Shown piece after piece: positions 22,776-30,965 of a stretch of 34,989 nucleotides of DNA (the first letter of the stretch is position 1; every line of letters begins with the position of its first letter). The stretch is from positions 1-34,989 of IMG/VR virus record IMGVR_UViG_3300009151_000206, one strand, 5' to 3'. The translations under genes and the position numbers were made by a program. The stretch comes from a virus. The notes below the pieces were generated by a model. The model did no database searches. It had not been told where the DNA came from and was given only the letters and a program-made list of their open reading frames with translations.

Positions 22776-23005
22776 AAAAACATCCTAAAGAAATTTGAAA
22801 ACAAACAAATGGTTACAGTAACCATTGCCACAACAAAAAGGAATTTAACAGATTGGTCTTTGTGATAGTCTTTTTCAAGTCGTATCATCTCATGTTGAGC
22901 AAGAACCATTTCGTTACATTCTCTCTGACCACCCATCATCTCAATAGTCTCAGCCGATTGTTTTAATCGGCGTTTGGCCTCCACATAATTTAAAATAGAA
23001 AACAT
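22766..23005 (-). CDS. Small membrane protein with N-terminal helix
   Basis: 79 aa; amphipathic/coiled region (KRRLKQSAETIEMMGGQREC) and a C-terminal transmembrane helix (VKFLFVVAMVTVTICLF). Tail-anchored topology likely. Unknown function. Confidence 0.6.
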   Translation of the reverse strand: MFSILNYVEAKRRLKQSAETIEMMGGQRECNEMVLAQHEMIRLEKDYHKDQSVKFLFVVAMVTVTICLFSNFFRMFLWY

Positions 23006-23253
23006 TATTCTTCCTGTAATTTTACCTGTTCAAGTCTCTGTTCTTGTATTGTTTTTTCATGGAAAGATTTTCGTGGGTTCATACACATTACACATTTTGG
23101 ATTACCACAATTCATTGAATGTTGTTTAGCAAACTTGTGTGGGTCTTTCACCTCGACACCATAAGTCTCAGCAATTTTAGTCTGTCGTTTGACAGCATTT
23201 TCATCTTTGAGTAACCGTTTAGAATGTTTAAATTTATCTTCTTCATTACTCAT
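23005..23253 (-). CDS. Small zinc-knuckle-like protein
   Basis: 82 aa, highly charged. HSMNCGNPKCVMCMNPRKSF has a C-x4-C-x2-C with a nearby His, a possible zinc-binding site conserved in phage small proteins of this type. Probably nucleic-acid or protein binding; unproven. Confidence 0.65.
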   Translation of the reverse strand: MSNEEDKFKHSKRLLKDENAVKRQTKIAETYGVEVKDPHKFAKQHSMNCGNPKCVMCMNPRKSFHEKTIQEQRLEQVKLQEE

Positions 23254-23268
23254 AAGAATCTCCTTATT

Positions 23269-23940
23269 TTAGTCCCACAATGCTTGATAATAACAACCAA
23301 AAAGTCTAAAACCGTTTTGTATACGGTCTTCAACAACTTTCATTCCTTCATAATCACACTTATATGTATGATTTGGTCCATCTACCATTTTAAACATTTT
23401 GGCTTTGCCGTTCTCGTCCCATTCACAAGCTACACTTTTATGGTCAATTACGCCTGAAGTAAATGCTTCTTGCCATGTATCATCGTTCTTATGCTCAAAG
23501 GCAAAAATCATTTCATCAAGAACCCAATCCCAGCGTTTGAAATGATTATCATCAATATCCCATTCATTTTCTTTTGGTGATGCTGAAGTAGATTTCAATT
23601 CTTCTGGTACATCTTCATCATCAACATTAGGTGCACCGTGTTTGTTGTCTCTTAGTTGCTTCAACATTGGTAAAATAATGTTAGCCAAGGTATGATCCAT
23701 TGACCAGGTATCATATCGATCAATCTTCACATACTCAATTCTTGGATGAATGAAGTCTAACACCTTCTGAATACCCATACAAATAGGATCCAAACACCAA
23801 ATCCATTTTTCATACTTATGGTTTGGTTTGTCTTCAAGGTTATAAAAGACGCCATCATCTTTTTCCCAAAAACAAACAGCCTTTAGTATGGTATATGGTG
23901 ACAACCAATGGTTTCTGTAATTGCTTATGTAAACTTTCAT
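23269..23940 (-). CDS. Conserved aquatic T4-like phage protein, unknown function
   Basis: 223 aa. MKVYISNYRNHWLSPYTILK, DRYDTWSMDHTLANIILPML, HGAPNVDDEDVP and RWDWVLDEMIFAFE are typical of an uncharacterised family common in cyanophages and related phages. Rich in Trp, His and Asp. Ends of this gene and the epimerase overlap by 4 nt. Confidence 0.8.
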   Translation of the reverse strand: MKVYISNYRNHWLSPYTILKAVCFWEKDDGVFYNLEDKPNHKYEKWIWCLDPICMGIQKVLDFIHPRIEYVKIDRYDTWSMDHTLANIILPMLKQLRDNKHGAPNVDDEDVPEELKSTSASPKENEWDIDDNHFKRWDWVLDEMIFAFEHKNDDTWQEAFTSGVIDHKSVACEWDENGKAKMFKMVDGPNHTYKCDYEGMKVVEDRIQNGFRLFGCYYQALWD

Positions 23941-24740
23941 GTAATCTCCAATAGTTCCTCTATTGTATACTGTTTCTCCATATATGGCGAGACATTTTTT
24001 AGGACAGAAACCGGTAAATCTCCTGGTCTCCTGTCACATAGGTTTACCTTGAAATCAATTGAGTTTACTTTCTTAAATGTCTCAACCATATCCAATACGG
24101 AAGTTCCCTCACCATGTCCTAGATTCTCCAGGCCATTGGAAGGTTTACTGATAGCCTTATGTATGGCAGTACAGATTTCATTGACATGGACATAATCCCT
24201 GAGTGCCGTGCCATCTGGTGTGTCATAGTCATGGCCATGTAGATTAAACTCTCCTGTGGTCTTGGATTTGATTAGGTTATGCATCAATCCGTCCATATTG
24301 GTTGGTGGAAATCCATCGGATCCTACTACATTGTAGAATCGGAATGTAGTGTAGTCTTTAACAAACCTTTTACAATGATTAGCAACTACATCTTCAGCGG
24401 CACGCTTGGATATTCCATAGGGACTTACAGGATTTTCGGCTGCACCAGTAGATGCAAATATAAAATTTTTATATCTTACATTAGTAAGAACTTGATGTGT
24501 GCCTTCTATGTTATTATGATAATAAGTGTAAGGCCAATCAACAGAACTGCCAACATTAACAAAAGCAGCCAAGTGAATGACGGTATCATACTCTTCTTCT
24601 CCTGGAAATCTTAAATCAAATATGTTTGCTTTAGGTTCACCTTTGAAGTCAACACCTGTGATTTTGTATTTGCCTTTCAGCATCTTACACAGGTGTTGGC
24701 CAATATAACCTTTATGTCCAGTTATAAGAACTCTCTTCAT
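23937..24740 (-). CDS. NAD-dependent sugar epimerase/dehydratase (GalE-like)
   Basis: 267 aa. Rossmann GHKGYIG (residues 8-14), VIHLAAFVNVGSS, catalytic Ser/Thr in FASTGA and Tyr108-x3-Lys112 in YGISK, then RFYNVVG and DYVHVNEI. About 70 aa shorter than bacterial GalE, the C-terminal substrate domain being reduced. It would interconvert UDP-sugars, possibly to alter host surface glycans or make modified sugars. Neighbours FkbM methyltransferase. Confidence 0.9.
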   Translation of the reverse strand: MKRVLITGHKGYIGQHLCKMLKGKYKITGVDFKGEPKANIFDLRFPGEEEYDTVIHLAAFVNVGSSVDWPYTYYHNNIEGTHQVLTNVRYKNFIFASTGAAENPVSPYGISKRAAEDVVANHCKRFVKDYTTFRFYNVVGSDGFPPTNMDGLMHNLIKSKTTGEFNLHGHDYDTPDGTALRDYVHVNEICTAIHKAISKPSNGLENLGHGEGTSVLDMVETFKKVNSIDFKVNLCDRRPGDLPVSVLKNVSPYMEKQYTIEELLEIT

Positions 24741-25081
24741 TCTTGAACTTCTCTAAAGTATTCACCTTTGAATTTGACCGAATTTTCATCATAATCAATC
24801 TTGTTAATGAATCCTATTTTTTGTTCATCAGTCCATGAGGCAAGGTAACCATTTTCTTTATTAAATAACTTATGATATTTCTTCATATTGATTTTTCTAG
24901 ATGATACAATAATTTCATCCAAATGTTTCTGTGAGAACTCTTCAAGTTGGTTTGATCCGCCTGTAACATAATAAGTCACTTCATCTAAGGCATGGCTTTC
25001 ATCTTTGGCTTCTACCACATACTGGTGTCTAAACATCGATACGGTTTCAACCAAATACAATTTCTTTTCTTCACTCATCAT
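24737..25081 (-). CDS. Conserved phage protein, unknown function
   Basis: 114 aa. LYLVETVSMFRHQYVVEAKD, ALDEV and NGYLASWTDEQK form a pattern seen in uncharacterised phage proteins. Overlaps both neighbours by 4 nt. Confidence 0.7.
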   Translation of the reverse strand: MMSEEKKLYLVETVSMFRHQYVVEAKDESHALDEVTYYVTGGSNQLEEFSQKHLDEIIVSSRKINMKKYHKLFNKENGYLASWTDEQKIGFINKIDYDENSVKFKGEYFREVQE

Positions 25082-25416
25082 TCATTCTCCACAACACAAG
25101 TTAATTTAATTACAACACCATCCATGAATAAGGCCTTATAATTTATCCATGATTTTTTATCTTCACCTTGACGATAGAAAACAATCAAGCCATCAAAGTT
25201 TTCCAAACGAACCCAACGTTGATTAATTTCTTTGAAGTAACCTTTCATAATCAGATCTGGTTCATCAACATATTCTGTATCATACTCTTCAACCCAAAGG
25301 CCTTTATGTCCTGAGGTTTCATCAACCTCAATTTTATATTTGTCCATTAGTTGGTGAGGAGTATCTTTTGATTGATACTGTTTACCTTCATAATGAACAT
25401 AGTCAAACATTCCCAT
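25078..25416 (-). CDS. Conserved phage protein, unknown function
   Basis: 112 aa. MGMFDYVHYEGKQYQSKDTP is a recognisable start found in many phage and some bacterial proteins of unknown function; beta-rich, with WINYKALFMDGVV at the end. Confidence 0.75.
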   Translation of the reverse strand: MGMFDYVHYEGKQYQSKDTPHQLMDKYKIEVDETSGHKGLWVEEYDTEYVDEPDLIMKGYFKEINQRWVRLENFDGLIVFYRQGEDKKSWINYKALFMDGVVIKLTCVVENE

Positions 25417-25417
25417 T

Positions 25418-26233
25418 CTATATCTCCAAATATTTTAAACTAAATGTATCAGCTACATCCTCATAACCACCATAACCACGTGGGTTACAAACAATACGGG
25501 TAGAACCAACTATGTAATCAAAAGGATCATGTGTATGACCATGCGTCCACAATTTGATTTGTGGTCTATCAAGAATAAAAGATTCCAAATCAGAACTATA
25601 ACCACCATTCATATGATAATCACCATGATATCTAGGCTTAATTGATTGTTTTGATGGTGCATGATGGCCAACTACAACTACAGATTTCCATGGCGCCACA
25701 TCTTTTAATGTGGTATCAATATAAGACACCATTGCTTTGTGGTCTTCAACAGCATCTTCAGGCAAAAACCTAGAAGGTCTATCAGATGATCCAACTTTAC
25801 GAGCAGAGTTGCTTACAATACGGAAGTCATTCATACTACGACTAATGTCCCATAGTGTGATAGGATCTTCCTTGTTCATATCAGTCCACAATGTGCCGCC
25901 AATAAAAACAACATCATTAATTTCTTTTGTTTCTTTATCTAAAAAATAAAAATTGGCATATTGTGCCATTTCATCTCTAATGAGTTGAGCAGACTTTTGA
26001 AAATCACCATTGTAATGTTCATGGTTACCCATAATGTAGATTACATGTGGAAATCTTAAAGCACAACGCCTAAAGAAATCTTTAAAGAGTTTGCCTTTAG
26101 ATGACTCTGAAATAGGCAATTCTTTGGCAACACAAATGTCACCTGATAGAATCAATACATCGGCATTATCCTCATTCTTGAGGTCGATATCCTCAAACTC
26201 AAGGTGTAGATCCGAGCACAATGCTATTTTCAT
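25418..26233 (-). CDS. Calcineurin-like metallophosphoesterase
   Basis: 271 aa. All metal motifs are visible in order: CSDLHLE (Asp8, His10), LSGDICV, MGNHEHY, VVGHHAP and THGHTHDP. It would hydrolyse phosphomono- or diesters, such as nucleotides or 2',3'-cyclic ends; in phages a role in nucleic-acid or NAD metabolism is possible. Confidence 0.93.
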   Translation of the reverse strand: MKIALCSDLHLEFEDIDLKNEDNADVLILSGDICVAKELPISESSKGKLFKDFFRRCALRFPHVIYIMGNHEHYNGDFQKSAQLIRDEMAQYANFYFLDKETKEINDVVFIGGTLWTDMNKEDPITLWDISRSMNDFRIVSNSARKVGSSDRPSRFLPEDAVEDHKAMVSYIDTTLKDVAPWKSVVVVGHHAPSKQSIKPRYHGDYHMNGGYSSDLESFILDRPQIKLWTHGHTHDPFDYIVGSTRIVCNPRGYGGYEDVADTFSLKYLEI

Positions 26234-26559
26234 TTTGGTTCTTTCCGAATAGTTTCTTCTGTTACAAATTGGTGTGAATGCATTGAACTAAACATCTTCA
26301 TAAAGGCAGTCTTAACGGCATGTAATGGGAAAAATATAAAAGCCAACACAATAGCTGATACAATACCAATTACAACAAATAGTTTCACAAATAATATAAA
26401 ACAAATTTCTGCCTGTAGATTCCAAAACCCGGCAGAACCATAAGCATTGTCTTCTGGATCATAATCAAATGTTCCACGAATATGACCAGTCATTTTATCT
26501 TCCAATATTCTGGCTTGTCTGGTAAAGATATCTATGATACCTCGATATAAATTAATCAT
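26230..26559 (-). CDS. Small membrane protein
   Basis: 109 aa; long hydrophobic segment (ICFILFVKLFVVIGIVSAIV followed by FIFFPLHA) in the middle, soluble ends. Overlaps the phosphoesterase gene (ATGA). Unknown. Confidence 0.65.
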   Translation of the reverse strand: MINLYRGIIDIFTRQARILEDKMTGHIRGTFDYDPEDNAYGSAGFWNLQAEICFILFVKLFVVIGIVSAIVLAFIFFPLHAVKTAFMKMFSSMHSHQFVTEETIRKEPK

Positions 26560-26963
26560 AATTTATTCCTTTTCATTTTATAAGAAGCGTTACTTAGTTC
26601 AGCATCAGGATTAACCTCAAGGTGAGATTCATCCATCATTCGGTCATTCCAAATATTCTCACATGTTTCTTTTGAATTCTCTGCAATTGTCGTACAGTCT
26701 TCCATGAATTGTCGATACCACCTCTGTTTCTCTGTTTCAATAGTCATAACAGGTTTAACTGCTACAATTGAAGAGTCTGATAAATTTCTTTCAATAACAT
26801 CAGCATTGGCTGTAAACAATATGTATATTGAAAACAAGACAGCACCACCAGCTAGAATATAGTGCCAATAAAATCCAACAATAACTAAAGCAACGCCTGC
26901 TACAATTAGCACTTGTAGAATCGATGGTGTCAAACCATAAACTGTTAGAGAATCCATCAACAT
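26556..26963 (-). CDS. Membrane protein with two N-terminal helices
   Basis: 135 aa. Helices ILQVLIVAGVALVIVGFYW and AGGAVLFSIYILFTANA, then an acidic soluble tail with a Cys pair (MEDCTTIAENSKETC). Unknown function. Confidence 0.65.
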   Translation of the reverse strand: MLMDSLTVYGLTPSILQVLIVAGVALVIVGFYWHYILAGGAVLFSIYILFTANADVIERNLSDSSIVAVKPVMTIETEKQRWYRQFMEDCTTIAENSKETCENIWNDRMMDESHLEVNPDAELSNASYKMKRNKL

Positions 26964-26974
26964 AAAATCACCTA

Positions 26975-27208
26975 TTACTTGTAAACATCACAATGAACTT
27001 CAACTGGTAACATGATTGTACCATTATCCGTCTTCTGTGGCAAGTACTGAACCGTAGGTTTCATTTTGGCGTTGATACAATCCTTGGCACTTTGGATTAC
27101 CTCATTACGAGATATCAATTTAGGTTTATCAAAGCCTTCAATCTTTGGTACACTTGAACATGCCACTAGAGACAATACCAAACCACATAATAAAACATTC
27201 TTCATCAT
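26975..27208 (-). CDS. Small lipoprotein
   Basis: 77 aa. Signal with lipobox LVAC (Cys17) in MKNVLLCGLVLSLVACSSV, then a short periplasmic domain with two more Cys. Rz1-like spanin subunits are lipoproteins of similar size, but no partner is evident, so function stays open. Confidence 0.75.
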   Translation of the reverse strand: MMKNVLLCGLVLSLVACSSVPKIEGFDKPKLISRNEVIQSAKDCINAKMKPTVQYLPQKTDNGTIMLPVEVHCDVYK

Positions 27209-27423
27209 TTAATCCTTTCAATCAATGCCTTTGCATCTTTAAAATCCACAATATCACAATCACTCAAATAAGTAATCTCATCATCCATTTGTTTCTTAGC
27301 TATAGCCAACAAACCAATAGCATACCTGATTTCTTCATCACTTGCTTGTGCCATCCATTCATCAAACTCTTCTTCAGGTGAAGATCGAATCCACTTTAAG
27401 TTATCTCTATCCCATTCATTCAC
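27205..27423 (-). CDS. Small acidic protein, unknown
   Basis: 72 aa, helical and acidic (SPEEEFDEWMAQASDEEIRY). Overlaps lipoprotein gene by 4 nt. No motif. Confidence 0.6.
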   Translation of the reverse strand: MNEWDRDNLKWIRSSPEEEFDEWMAQASDEEIRYAIGLLAIAKKQMDDEITYLSDCDIVDFKDAKALIERIK

Positions 27424-27650
27424 TTCTCATTCCTTTCGAAGGTAATGCCTGTAACAACAGAAGAAGCAAGAATACGAATAGCAAGAGCCTGATACATATC
27501 AATTTCACGGAGACCACTAATTGCATGTATCAAGTATTCATTCCAACACACATTAATAATCCAAGCATTGATTGTAAATGATACAATAATCAACACTATT
27601 TGAATTGCTAGTGCTGTCCAATTATCATTTTTAAACTCAAAGTTAATCAT
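27420..27650 (-). CDS. Small membrane protein, unknown
   Basis: 76 aa with one clear transmembrane helix (ALAIQIVLIIVSFTINAWII) and an amphipathic helix. Overlaps the downstream gene. Confidence 0.6.
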   Translation of the reverse strand: MINFEFKNDNWTALAIQIVLIIVSFTINAWIINVCWNEYLIHAISGLREIDMYQALAIRILASSVVTGITFERNEK

Positions 27651-27651
27651 A

Positions 27652-27984
27652 TTAAACCTCTACTGTTTCCAATACCTCTGAACCGTGCCGTACAGTTACC
27701 TGAACTGGTGTTGCTGGTTTGCCAACATAACGACCACACTTGTCAAACTCTTCCGGATTCATCAGCTGATAGCCACTTACTTTGCGACCTTCTTTATGAA
27801 CTCTAATAACTCCGCCATCTTTACGGATGTTATAGATGTTTGTGGATAGTCTATATAAGACTTTTTCTTGATCGGTGCCTTCAAACACATGGAATATCTC
27901 CCGTGGTGATACTGGCTTTCCTGATAAGAGTAGAATAGTAATTTTTTCATGGCGGTTAATTTTACCTTTGCGTACTGTATTCAT
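27652..27984 (-). CDS. Winged-helix-like putative DNA-binding protein
   Basis: 110 aa from ATG 27984, which has an AAAGGA SD; a TTG further upstream is less likely. KITILLLSGKPVSPREIFHV, LYRLSTNIYNIRKDGGVIRV and HKEGRKVSGYQL look like a winged helix (recognition helix then wing hairpin). Could regulate early phage or host genes. Confidence 0.6.
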   Translation of the reverse strand: MNTVRKGKINRHEKITILLLSGKPVSPREIFHVFEGTDQEKVLYRLSTNIYNIRKDGGVIRVHKEGRKVSGYQLMNPEEFDKCGRYVGKPATPVQVTVRHGSEVLETVEV

Positions 27985-28002
27985 AATATAAATCCTTTTC
28001 AA

Positions 28003-29160
28003 TTAAAATGGTACATCATCACTTGTAGCAACTGTTGGTGTTACAGTATTGGCCACAGGTGCATCTACTTCAGCATCTACTTTAGAATATAAATCTAAGA
28101 ATGCTGTTTTGGTTTCTGTATCAAAACGATTGACACAAAGTTCAATTGCTCTCATACGGTCACCAAATATGTTATAGGCCTTGGCAATATGAACCAAACG
28201 CCTTGTGGATATAATTTCATCTGTAGCGCCTTGGTCAAACGATTGGCGAACTACATCAGCCCATTTAACTAGGCACTTAACAAACTCTTTGTCATCAATC
28301 AATGGCATAAGAATCTTTAATTCTGTTTTAGCATCAGGATATTCCTGTTCTACTGTAATTGGAAATCTTTCCAAGAAAGCATCATCAAGAATTTGTGATA
28401 AGAATCGACCTTCTTCTGAACCACGACCTTTGGTATTGGCAGTAGCAATCACATTGAAGCCTGATTTTGGTTTAACCAATTCACCAGTTTTCTTATTGTA
28501 ATATGGTTTGCCTTCTAGAATACCTTGTAAGCACATAAGCTTATTAGAACCACGGTCAATCTCATCAATCAATAGAATGGCGCCACGCTTCATAGCAATT
28601 AAAACAGGACCATCACGATTGACAACAGAGCCGTTCACCAATGTAGGACCACCCAACAGGTCTGATTCATCGGTTTCAATAGAGATATTAACACGGATAC
28701 ATTCACGCTTTAAATTGGCACAGGTTTGTTCAACCATCAAAGTCTTACCATTACCAGATAAACCAGTAACGAAAACAGGATAGAACATCTTGGATGCCAC
28801 AATACGATTCAAATCGTTGTAGAAACCGAATGGTACATAATCGGGATAGATATCAGGTATGGATGGATCAGATTCATCCATCAGTTTAGGTTGGCGTAGG
28901 ATAGTTTGAGCACTACTCATTAAAGCAACTTCTAATTCAGGTTCAGGTTCAACAACAGCAATTGGTTTTGAACCAATATCAGGCAATTGGTATTGGCCAT
29001 GGCCAACTCTATATTCAGCTTTAGACACTAACCAGTATGGATAGGGTACACCAGATTCATTCACAACTCTGGTGATATTATCTCTGGTCAATGTGGCATT
29101 GATACCAAATCTTTCTTCAGCAGCCAAGATAAAGGCTTTAGCATTCTTATTAAAACTCAT
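28003..29160 (-). CDS. CobS-like AAA+ ATPase (MoxR/AAA_5 type)
   Basis: 385 aa from ATG 29160, chosen because ATGGAG just upstream gives an SD at 6 nt. N-terminal region of about 60 aa typical of CobS-like proteins (ITRVVNESGVPYPYW), Walker A GLSGNGKT (about 133-140), Walker B LLIDEID (about 197), sensor ATANTKG. In cobalamin synthesis CobS loads cobalt with CobT; in aquatic T4-like phages cobS-like genes are common and their role is unsettled. It is the first gene behind a sigma70 promoter. Confidence 0.88.
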   Translation of the reverse strand: MSFNKNAKAFILAAEERFGINATLTRDNITRVVNESGVPYPYWLVSKAEYRVGHGQYQLPDIGSKPIAVVEPEPELEVALMSSAQTILRQPKLMDESDPSIPDIYPDYVPFGFYNDLNRIVASKMFYPVFVTGLSGNGKTLMVEQTCANLKRECIRVNISIETDESDLLGGPTLVNGSVVNRDGPVLIAMKRGAILLIDEIDRGSNKLMCLQGILEGKPYYNKKTGELVKPKSGFNVIATANTKGRGSEEGRFLSQILDDAFLERFPITVEQEYPDAKTELKILMPLIDDKEFVKCLVKWADVVRQSFDQGATDEIISTRRLVHIAKAYNIFGDRMRAIELCVNRFDTETKTAFLDLYSKVDAEVDAPVANTVTPTVATSDDVPF

Positions 29161-29195
29161 AACAAACTCCATTAAACATTAAAGGGGACACCGTG

Positions 29196-29224
29196 ATTAT
29201 ACACCTACCATAAAAATATGGCAA
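29196..29224 (-). promoter_or_regulatory. Sigma70-type promoter for the cobS-like gene
   Basis: Minus strand: TTGCCA (29219-29224), 17-bp spacer, TATAAT (29196-29201). Context GTGCTTGCCATAT is also found at 29848. Confidence 0.8.
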
Positions 29225-29232
29225 GCACTTTT

Positions 29233-29469
29233 TTAGGTAAAGAATGTATCAATAACCATGGATTCAGGTTGACAAGCCAACTCAAAGTATTTGGCTTTCT
29301 CAATAGATTCCAGCATATTGTCATCATATTGGGTGTAATAATCTGTTACCTGCGCTCTTAACAAGGTTGCTACCTCATTCTTATCTGCCGCAATAACAGA
29401 CCATGAACCTCCGTATTCCGAGGATGGGAATGGTACCCAAAACTTACCAATGAACATAAATTTCTTCAT
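29233..29469 (-). CDS. Small protein, unknown function
   Basis: 78 aa. MKKFMFIGKFWVPFPSSEYG and a helical second half. SD AAGGAG. Its stop lies just upstream of the cobS-like promoter. Confidence 0.65.
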   Translation of the reverse strand: MKKFMFIGKFWVPFPSSEYGGSWSVIAADKNEVATLLRAQVTDYYTQYDDNMLESIEKAKYFELACQPESMVIDTFFT

Positions 29470-29478
29470 CTCAACTCC

Positions 29479-29793
29479 TTAAAGACTAATTGTTTTAGCG
29501 GGATAAGTTATTTTACCCATATACTCAAATTGTGACCGCTCAAAATCGGTCATGTAATCATCGGCCACAATTTCCCAAGAGATGATTTGCTCAATGAAAT
29601 AATCGTTGGATTCTTCTATTTGACCACGCATAGCCATTACAGCAGCTGTGGTATTGTTGTAATCAGTAAAATTAGGAACAAAATAATCATTCCCGCCTTT
29701 GCATTTCCAATATTGTGGAACTTCACCTTGACCGTCCCAATCATGGGTGGCATAGTTTTCTTGAATTTGGGTTTGAATCAATAACTTGCTCAT
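29479..29793 (-). CDS. Small conserved phage/bacterial protein, unknown function
   Basis: 104 aa. MSKLLIQTQIQENYATHDWD then GEVPQYWKCKGGNDYFVP is a pattern I recognise from uncharacterised proteins in phages and bacteria. SD AAAGGATTT. Confidence 0.72.
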   Translation of the reverse strand: MSKLLIQTQIQENYATHDWDGQGEVPQYWKCKGGNDYFVPNFTDYNNTTAAVMAMRGQIEESNDYFIEQIISWEIVADDYMTDFERSQFEYMGKITYPAKTISL

Positions 29794-29825
29794 GTTAAAT
29801 CCTTTTATTTACTGAATAAGACTCT

Positions 29826-29853
29826 ATTATACCAGAACCAGAGGATATGGCAA
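29826..29853 (-). promoter_or_regulatory. Sigma70-type promoter for the 29793 gene
   Basis: Minus strand: TTGCCA (29848-29853), 16-bp spacer, TATAAT (29826-29831). Confidence 0.75.
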
Positions 29854-29876
29854 GCACATCCTTGGTCTGTTGTATT

Positions 29877-30698
29877 TTAACTACAGAACGAATATTCTGC
29901 AATTCTTTCCCAATTAGATCCACATTCCTCAACGATTGGGAACAAATTCATAGCGGAACGAATATTCAAATCGTTGGCTTTCTTGGCATGTTTCTTAACA
30001 AAAGCCAATACATCAGCTTTCATCTTGGCAGGTTTCTCAACATGCTTGAAAACTTCAGTAATGATATCAATCTTTTCCTCAACATTCAAAGTCAAGTCAA
30101 CTTTTTGTGAGCGACTGATAATGGCTTGTGGGAATTGTTGAATGGACAGGTTGGAGATAAAGATTATCTTGCCTGTATAAGTGAAACGATTTGGAATGTC
30201 TTCATCCTCTCTGGATGTATTCCAATTGATAACACGGACTTTTTTATCGTCCAATGCAGCCTTCAATAAGTTGGAACCCAAAGGATCACGGAACACTTGG
30301 TCAGCATCATCAAGGATAAGGATCTTATCTTTGAATTCGAATAATGTTTCATACAGAGCTTTTGGTGTAGAAAAGCCACGGATAACCATGAAGTCACCAG
30401 CTGGTTGCTCTGGCAAGTCTTCTTTCAATCCTAATGATTTAAGAGTATTGATAACGGCAGTGGTTTTGCCGATTCCGCCAGATCCTGTCAACACAAAAGA
30501 ATTGATAGAACTCTTAGCGAGCATTCTAACAAATTTTGTAATAAAGTCAAAACGCTCAACAACTGAAAATGCACATGTTGGCGCATCGATCAAAGGTTGA
30601 ATTGTAACTGTTGGCTTCAAATACTTGGTAACTGTAACGGGACCGTTTTTTTGGTTCTTGGTTCTACGGAAACCAGCACTTGGAACTCCTCTTGGCAT
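29877..30698 (-). CDS. AAA+ ATPase, DnaC-like/helicase-loader-type, unknown role
   Basis: 273 aa from ATG 30698, chosen because AGGAG lies 5 nt upstream; a GTG two codons upstream is less likely. Walker A GSGGIGKTT (about 72-80), Walker B ILILDD (about 126), a sensor region IIFISNLS and arginine-finger-like SRSQ. Basic N-terminal 30 residues (FRRTKNQKN). Could remodel DNA or protein complexes together with the nearby CobS-like ATPase. Confidence 0.8.
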   Translation of the reverse strand: MPRGVPSAGFRRTKNQKNGPVTVTKYLKPTVTIQPLIDAPTCAFSVVERFDFITKFVRMLAKSSINSFVLTGSGGIGKTTAVINTLKSLGLKEDLPEQPAGDFMVIRGFSTPKALYETLFEFKDKILILDDADQVFRDPLGSNLLKAALDDKKVRVINWNTSREDEDIPNRFTYTGKIIFISNLSIQQFPQAIISRSQKVDLTLNVEEKIDIITEVFKHVEKPAKMKADVLAFVKKHAKKANDLNIRSAMNLFPIVEECGSNWERIAEYSFCS

Positions 30699-30704
30699 AT
30701 ACAC

Positions 30705-30936
30705 TCCTGTTAAATAAGACTTCTAAAAAGAACAGTAAGAATTACTGAATCAATACAAGTATTATAACAGGATTGGCTTGGTTGTCAACCGTAGTAGAAA
30801 GTATTACTTTTTTCCGGTCAAGTATTATGAGGTCGGGATAGGTTAGGTCCTAGTATCAAAATGGCTCTGGAAAGCGTTCCAAAGCGCTTCCAGACGCTCA
30901 AAACCAGTCACTTTAGACCAAATTCTATCAATATTT
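30705..30936 (-). other. Intergenic region with strong hairpin
   Basis: No gene. It holds the promoter at 30761-30788 and a hairpin at 30866-30894 in which TCTGGAAAGCG pairs with CGCTTCCAGA with one bulge around an 8-nt loop. Neither side has a clear U tract, so it may be an RNA stability or processing element. Confidence 0.5.
30761..30788 (-). promoter_or_regulatory. Sigma70-type promoter for the AAA+ ATPase
   Basis: Minus strand: TTGACA (30783-30788), 16-bp spacer, TGT-TATAAT (30761-30766). Confidence 0.82.
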
Positions 30937-30961
30937 GAATGAGTATAACAAAAGTACTCAT
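30937..30961. terminator. Hairpin after the S53 peptidase gene
   Basis: Perfect 8-bp stem AATGAGTA/TACTCATT with a 9-nt loop, 4 nt beyond the peptidase stop. The minus side is followed by CAAATATT and the plus side by TTGTT, so termination efficiency is uncertain. Confidence 0.5.
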
Positions 30962-30965
30962 TTTG

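Noticed and set aside
29196-29853. The shared CTTGCCATAT sequence as a mobile-element repeat
   Set aside because: It is explained by two copies of the same promoter -35 context.
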